Shown piece after piece: positions 59,501 through 64,000 of a DNA stretch of 64,000 bases (position 1 is the first letter of the stretch; every line of letters begins with the position of its first letter). The stretch comes from Amoebophrya sp. A120. Taxonomy: Eukaryota > Sar > Dinophyceae > Syndiniales > Amoebophryaceae. Made by a program: the position numbers and the translations under genes. The notes below the pieces were generated by a model. That model did not search any database and was not told the DNA's origin. It saw nothing but the letters and a program-made list of their open reading frames with translations. The stretch covers positions 932,425 to 996,424 of the forward strand of contig CAJINV010000010.1 of assembly GCA_905178155.1 (NCBI GenBank). The letters run 5' to 3'.

Positions 59501-62500
59501 AACGGCGCGCGCAGCGCGCCGAAGAAAAATTTTTTTGTTGTTGCATCTACTGGCTTCGGAAACAAGTCGTGAGCCACGCCTCCGCGCGGAGGCGAGGATT
59601 TCTTATTTTCCTAGTGCGGAGCAACGAGAACGACGGCCCATTCCTGAGGAGGTGGGCGCCGCGGTTGTCTGGTTCCTTATGTGGCATAGCGCGCGCACCG
59701 GCGTCGGGTTGCGCTCCTTAAGGCGCATGTAGCGCGGTGCGTGCGTTGTTATGGGCCTTTTGTCTGAGGGCAGCACCTGTCGCGCAGGCGCCGCTGCAGG
59801 GGATTTCGCCCCTGAGCTCGGTGGCGACTCGCGAGAGACTAAAAAGGGTATGGGCACGCATGGGGCACCGGCGCCGCGACAAAGCCAGCCAAAGGGCTGC
59901 GTCTTTGTTTGAGGCGCCCCGCGTTTCGCCCTACCTTTTTTCGCTGTGTTGTTTCTGGAAAATCAAAAATCATGCGGCAACTTTTTGGGCCCGGCGGTGT
60001 AGGGGTCGACCTTTGTTGGAGTTAACTTACTCTGCAGTAGCGGCGCCCGGCCTACAAGCTGCCGGCCGCCTTGTGCGATCGGCGACGCATTCTCCCCTGC
60101 CCTCGCCAAGGCAGCCGCAGCTTTTCTGGCGCTGGGCAATCTGCTTAAATTATTGAAGTATCTGCTTCTACTACCTGATACACAGTACACAAATCCGAGC
60201 TGTCTTGCTGGAGAGCACTGAAGGCCCATATCAAGTGTGAGTAGCGAGGTTTTGGCTTAGGCACTTAGCATGAAAAACATCCGCGCTGTAGGCCCAACAG
60301 CATGACAAACCGCCTGCGCAATGCGGCGGTTGTCTGCGGAATTGCCTCCTTGCAAGACAGACACGATTTGTGACCACAAATCAGCATCACAAATTTCCAA
60401 AAATGTACCTTTTCAATATGGGGAGGGGGGATTTTTCCTTACGATAAACACCAGTCCGCATTTTGTCTTCTTCGCCATTGATCCGACCCAACAAGAATTG
60501 CTCTACGAAGACATATCAAATGTAAAAGTGTCTGGGTCTGGAAGAATGCAACTTGTCAACATGCTGCATTTGGATTCCAGAAAAATCTGTATTGCATGAG
60601 TACCAAAAGGAGTGTAATTTTTGCTGCGCGGAGAGGGCATTTGTCATGCGGAATAGGCATCAAGAAGCTCTGAAAAAATCTGTGATGCTAGGGCATGCAT
60701 CACAGACATCAGGAGGGCTCATGCAAAACGTGCATGACAAGTGTCAGAATGTTCCAGACCCAGACATTTTTACAGTTGATAAGACACGGACTTTCGCGAC
60801 AGCTACAAGCAGCTTTTACGGGAGATGCGCGTGAAAGAAATCCCCTATGCGGTCCTGTGCACCCACGGGGACCTGCTAGACGAGAGCGGGAGAAAAAAGT
60901 TGCATGCGCTACCCAAGTTATTGCGGATCGACGATGTTCCTCAGGGTTTGGGTGGGGACAATAACAGCAGCGGACAGCAGGAAAGCGGTTATTTTCACAG
61001 TAATAGAATTAACATTAAGAATTTCATCAATTTCTTGAATGTAGTTGCCGTGGCCTTTCTTATCATTTGCCGTGCAACAGTTGTGTGACAGTTACTTTTT
61101 TTAGCTGACCTCACAATAGGGATGGATTTCCCAAAAACTACAGGCGACTCCTTCCACGCAAGCACAGACACAGAGCAATGCGCGCAGAAAGCACCCCCAA
61201 CAACCAATATGCATTGCAAAAGTATCGTACTAGTATAAATCGCAATACAAATTTTTTCAGAAGGAAAAATGGAATTTGTAATGCTGATTTCGGTAAGAAA
61301 TAAGATTTGTCATGCATATTTGCAATTAGTACGAGTGCGATACTTTTGCACAGGATAGCCAATGGATCGAAGCAATCTACTACCTCGACCATTTCTACGA
61401 AAGAAATCCGTTTACCGGACACCTATCCTGAGTAAAAACTTCCCCACGACCCCATAGTCAACTTAGTAAATCTGCAACACAAATCTTCAAGGTTTAGGAG
61501 TTGCGCATGACAAGTTTCAATCTGCAGTGTAGTGCTGGTTAGTATGGGAAGCCGCATGAAAAAGCCACTCTCTTATCCTATTTACAGCATTACAGATTCC
61601 ACCACGCGATTGGAAAATCCCCTCATGGAGATGCGCATTAGAAATGTTCCTGCAATTATCGCATATCTGCATGACAACTGTGGGGTGGGGACGTTTTTGC
61701 ACAGGATAACACCATTCGCATCGTCACAAACTATACCAAGCCAACCACGAAAATCCAGACCGACTGCGACACCGAGGAAGATCTCGATGACCCCGCCGCA
61801 AACCTTTCCGATGTGGAGTCGCTTTGCGAAGTTGTCGAGGTCGTCGACAATAATTTGAACGATATCTACAACCCTGATTTTCCGCTCCCCATCCCGCAGC
61901 AGATCGCAAACATTCAGTTCCCGCTATTACAATGAAAAACGCCCCCACCCCCGAACTTGGGAGCATTTGCATTGCAAACCTTTCCAAATGAAACATTCGC
62001 CCTCTTGCATCTGTCAGCATCACAGGTTTGTTCCAATCGTGAATAGCAAAAATTTGTATTGCAAAAGACCCCAGCTGCAAGAGTCGCGCTTGTCATGCAA
62101 GCGATGCGATACACGCCTACACTCTGCATCAGAAGGATTCATACTCCTTTCATGCAAAGCAAAAAGTTTTCATTTGGAAACTTCGCCTCACAAATTTTTG
62201 CAAAATTAAGGGTGGGAGCATTTTTCACTGTAATACCCGCCCCAGCCCCCACTGCCGCCAAAAATCTCGCTGACTGACTATGGCTTGCTCAGATGTTACA
62301 ATCTCAAATCGGTTACCATAGAATCTGAAACTTGTCTTGCATGAACGGCATGAGTTGTACCATACAGAGAAATGGGGTTTTCGCAATACAAATTTCACCA
62401 GAATCATCTCACGGGGTTTGGAGCTTCGAAACTTGTCAACATGCGCAATCCTGTTGTAACAGTCGGATAGATAATGCACTATTTGCATCACAAATTTCCA

Positions 62501-63526
62501 GATTCTAGTGTAGCGTTTGAGATTGTAACACCTCAGCGGGTCATACTGACCTCGCGTCAACCAACTGTGGATCCTCCTCAAGCAGCTCCCGATCCAGCCT
62601 CAACTATGCATCGCAAATACGTTGTCTGGGTCAGGATTTATTATTTGTGATGCCAAAGATGAAGGGCAAAAAAATCTGTGATGCATGAAGAGGAGTAGTG
62701 AGATGTTTTGTCGTGCTGGAAGCACCAGGCGGTTTGTCATGCAAAGGACGGTAGACCTCGCAGTTTGTCTTGCAAGACTCAGCCACAGCAACCCCAATTA
62801 GCTGCGTCTTCATTCCAGACTACACCGACCGATTTGCATTTGATATCAATCTCCTGCTGGACACCATGCACAAAAGCAACACCGAAGGGCCGCCGGAGCA
62901 TAACTATATTGCGCCATCTTCCGGCGGAGGGATGAAGAACTCGATGTTGAACACAGCAGCGGCAGGAGCAGCAGCAACAACCGGAGGTCCAATATGGACC
63001 GCGACCTCGAGCTCGTCCGAAGATGAGGCGACGGGGATGTTGAACAGGATGCGTGTCAGCAGCAGCACGACAAATGCGACTCCTGGCACAGGAGCTGGTC
63101 GTGCCGGGAAAAATGTTACGATGAACAGAGATTCTTCTTCCACCGCGCTTTCTCCTCCTCACCAACCGGACGAAAACGTCGAACAAGACATACATATCCT
63201 GCTGGTTCTGGTGGACGCGCTAAACCAGGCGGACCACTACCTGTCAACGAAGGGGACGAGTTATGCATTGCAAAAGTATCGTACTCGTGCGTCGTACAAA
63301 TTGAAATTGCAACCATGCACATGACAAATCTTGTCCTTGAGGTAAAACAGCATGTCCAAATCCAGTTCTCACGCTGAGGAAATTTGTGATGCCTTTATAC
63401 GAGTACGATACTTTTGCGGAGAATACGAGCGGTGCCGGCGTGGCCTCAGGCACTGTTGTTCCATCTCCGGGCATGCAGCCGTTTTCCTCTGCGTATAATG
63501 ACGAGGAGGCTTGCGCTATTTTGTAG
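56510..63526 (+). CDS. P-loop GTPase-like protein with C-terminal CaaX box
   Basis: Exons: 56510-56906, 57066-57141, 57400-57883, 58047-58115, 58333-58415, 60452-60513, 60787-60987, 61144-61207, 61363-61423, 61714-61924, 62241-62278, 62551-62604, 62851-63261, 63431-63526; 768 aa. G domain: G1 FGPQGSGKTS (245-253), G3-like DTRGQ (302-306), hydrophobic HFVFFAIDP, G4-like THGD (416-419). The layout recalls IFI44-type G domains, but this is motif-level only. Low-complexity Ser/Thr stretches precede and follow it. The last residues EEACAIL form a CaaX box (Cys765-Ala-Ile-Leu), which predicts geranylgeranylation and membrane attachment. Two introns are GT-AG (57884-58046, 60988-61143), eleven are introners. 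Start ATG lies in CACCATGGC. Function unknown; a membrane-linked switch or dynamin-like role is possible. Confidence 0.8.
56907..57060 (+). mobile_element. Introner IE-38, family F3
   Basis: F3 ends, direct repeat tggcg/tagcg. Excision joins TSLDAG to AGKIYN. Confidence 0.87.
57142..57394 (+). mobile_element. Introner IE-39, family F1
   Basis: F1 ends, direct repeat gtaac/ggaac. Excision joins KVVVT to NSSASA. Close copy of IE-8. Confidence 0.9.
58116..58327 (+). mobile_element. Introner IE-40, family F4
   Basis: Left end TATGCAAGAAAAAAACTGTG, right end AACAGTTTTTTTCCTGGATG. Exact direct repeat tgcgg. Excision joins YWLMLR to EFWKSDE. Confidence 0.85.
58480..60184. mobile_element. Nested DNA insertion inside IE-41
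   Basis: Comparison with IE-33 shows an intact F2 interior split after GGATTTGTGTAC. GTAC is repeated at both sides (58476-58479, 60185-60188), a possible 4-bp target duplication. Sub-terminal inverted repeats of 28 bp (58498-58525 and 60139-60166) match except for a short central block. No protein gene is supported, so it looks like a non-autonomous element. Confidence 0.75.
59262..59497. repeat. Three hairpins with a CCTCCGNNCGGAGG core
   Basis: At 59262-59300, 59380-59417 and 59451-59497. Each arm pair is 15-20 bp, such as AAGAAATCGATCCCTCCG with its inverse. A fourth, weaker relative is near 59163. They sit inside the nested insertion. Confidence 0.8.
60514..60781 (+). mobile_element. 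Introner IE-42, family F1, forward
   Basis: F1 ends, exact direct repeat agaca. Excision joins ELLYED to TDFRDSYK. Confidence 0.92.
61208..61357 (+). mobile_element. Introner IE-43, family F3
   Basis: F3 ends, direct repeat accaa/gccaa. Excision joins KAPPTT to NGSKQS. Confidence 0.85.
61424..61708 (+). mobile_element. Introner IE-44, family F5
   Basis: F5 ends, exact direct repeat acacc. Excision joins IRLPDT to IRIVTN. Confidence 0.87.
61925..62235 (+). mobile_element. Introner IE-45 (singleton)
   Basis: Ends pair: TATTACAATGAAAAACGCCC and an inverse ending CATTTTTCACTGTAATA. Exact direct repeat cccgc. Excision joins ANIQFP to PQPPLPP. Confidence 0.87.
62279..62545 (+). mobile_element. 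Introner IE-46 (singleton)
   Basis: Inner arms GTTACAATCTCAAA and TTTGAGATTGTAAC pair. Exact direct repeat ctgac. Excision joins KISLTD to LASTNC. Confidence 0.87.
62605..62845 (+). mobile_element. Introner IE-47, family F1, diverged
   Basis: F1 ends with several changes, direct repeat tcaac/tcaat. Looks like the oldest F1 copy here. Excision joins SRSSLN to LLLDTM. Confidence 0.8.
63262..63425 (+). mobile_element. Introner IE-48, family F3
   Basis: F3 ends, direct repeat cgagt/cgagc. Excision joins STKGTS to GAGVAS and opens the last exon with the CaaX tail. Confidence 0.85.
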
Positions 63527-63936
63527 CGGAGATGAGAACTACGAAGAACGTCAACTACGTCCATGGACTTGTGTACAAATTGACTCTAGTACCTACGGAT
63601 ACAGCTCGAAGATTGTAGACACCGTATACTTAAAAAAGTGGCACGCGTAGATGAACATCAAGTCCTCTGGTCTGTGTAGTACAACGGTTGCAACATGTCC
63701 GGAGGACTAGTGTTGGTCTTGCATTATTTTGTCAACAGGACGAGGGAACTACTGGCACGCTGTTCACACTACATTCGCTTGGTCGTTTCTTTGTTCTCGT
63801 ATTAAGCTCTTCGTGAAAACGGGGGCGGATGGGCCGCACGCGTGCAACACGGGGGCGGGATCTTGTTTGCTTTGGACTTTCTTGCGGAGGAGCTTGAGGG
63901 GGATACTCCCTTTACTGAGGCGGATGGACCACACGG
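63527..63936. other. 3' flank of the GTPase gene
   Basis: About 410 bp without supported coding sequence. GGGGGCGGATGGGCCGCACG and a shorter relative, GGCGGATGGACCACACGG, appear before the tandem repeat. Confidence 0.5.
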
Positions 63937-64000
63937 CTTCCGTGTTTCCCGGTTTCCGTGTTTCCCGGTTTCCGTGTTTCCCGGTTTCCGTGTTTCCCGG
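63937..64000. repeat. 16-bp tandem repeat, runs off the window
   Basis: Four head-to-tail copies of TTTCCGTGTTTCCCGG (first copy starts with C). Full length unknown. Confidence 0.92.

Larger units (their letters stand above)
58416..60446 (+). mobile_element. Introner IE-41, family F2, carrying a nested insertion
   Basis: F2 ends, exact direct repeat aacac. Excision joins YSNLN to TSPHFVFF. Outer ~330 bp match IE-33; the rest is a 1.7-kb insert at 58480-60184. Confidence 0.9.

Overview
This window is nuclear DNA from a eukaryotic protist, most likely a dinoflagellate-lineage parasite of the Amoebophrya (Syndiniales) type. All five host genes lie on the + strand. They encode clearly eukaryotic proteins: a TTLL3/8-like tubulin ligase, the RNA helicase MTR4, proteasome subunit alpha4/PSMA7, a USP48-like deubiquitinase and a P-loop GTPase with a CaaX tail. 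Their coding sequences are shredded by introner elements (IEs). From established knowledge, Amoebophrya genomes carry many introners with inverted-repeat ends and non-canonical splice sites; the species assignment itself is inference.

Layout: 1-12030 TTLL-like gene, 5' end outside the window; 13954-20985 MTR4; 22048-24275 PSMA7; 25617-55478 USP48-like gene, interrupted at 31362-48220 by a 16,859-bp tyrosine-recombinase (YR) retroelement; 56510-63526 GTPase; 63937-64000 the start of a 16-bp tandem repeat. The intergenic spacers are 1.0-1.9 kb.

I resolved 48 IEs by hand, placing each junction so that reading frame and protein homology are kept. They fall in six recurrent families (F1 25 copies, F2 4, F3 5, F4 3, F5 2, F6 2) plus seven singletons. 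Every element starts with TA (nearly always TAT) and almost all end in ATA. Each has terminal inverted repeats and is flanked by a 5-bp direct repeat (32 exact, 15 with one mismatch, 1 with two). Removing the element plus one copy of the direct repeat restores the frame every time: MTR4 1476 aa, PSMA7 243 aa, USP48-like 3343 aa, GTPase 768 aa, TTLL at least 2106 aa. Most of these introns have no GT-AG ends. Thirteen ordinary GT-AG introns sit among them.

The retroelement has 168-bp A repeats and 488-bp B repeats in the order A1 - Gag - three related unknown proteins - tyrosine recombinase - B1 - A2 - reverse transcriptase/RNase H - B2. This resembles the split direct repeats of Ngaro/PAT elements, but the RT gene lies between A2 and B2, which I do not recognise from known elements. 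It sits in a coding exon of the USP domain with no target-site duplication, and removing it exactly restores the deubiquitinase frame. IE-41, inside the GTPase gene, carries its own 1.7-kb nested insertion.
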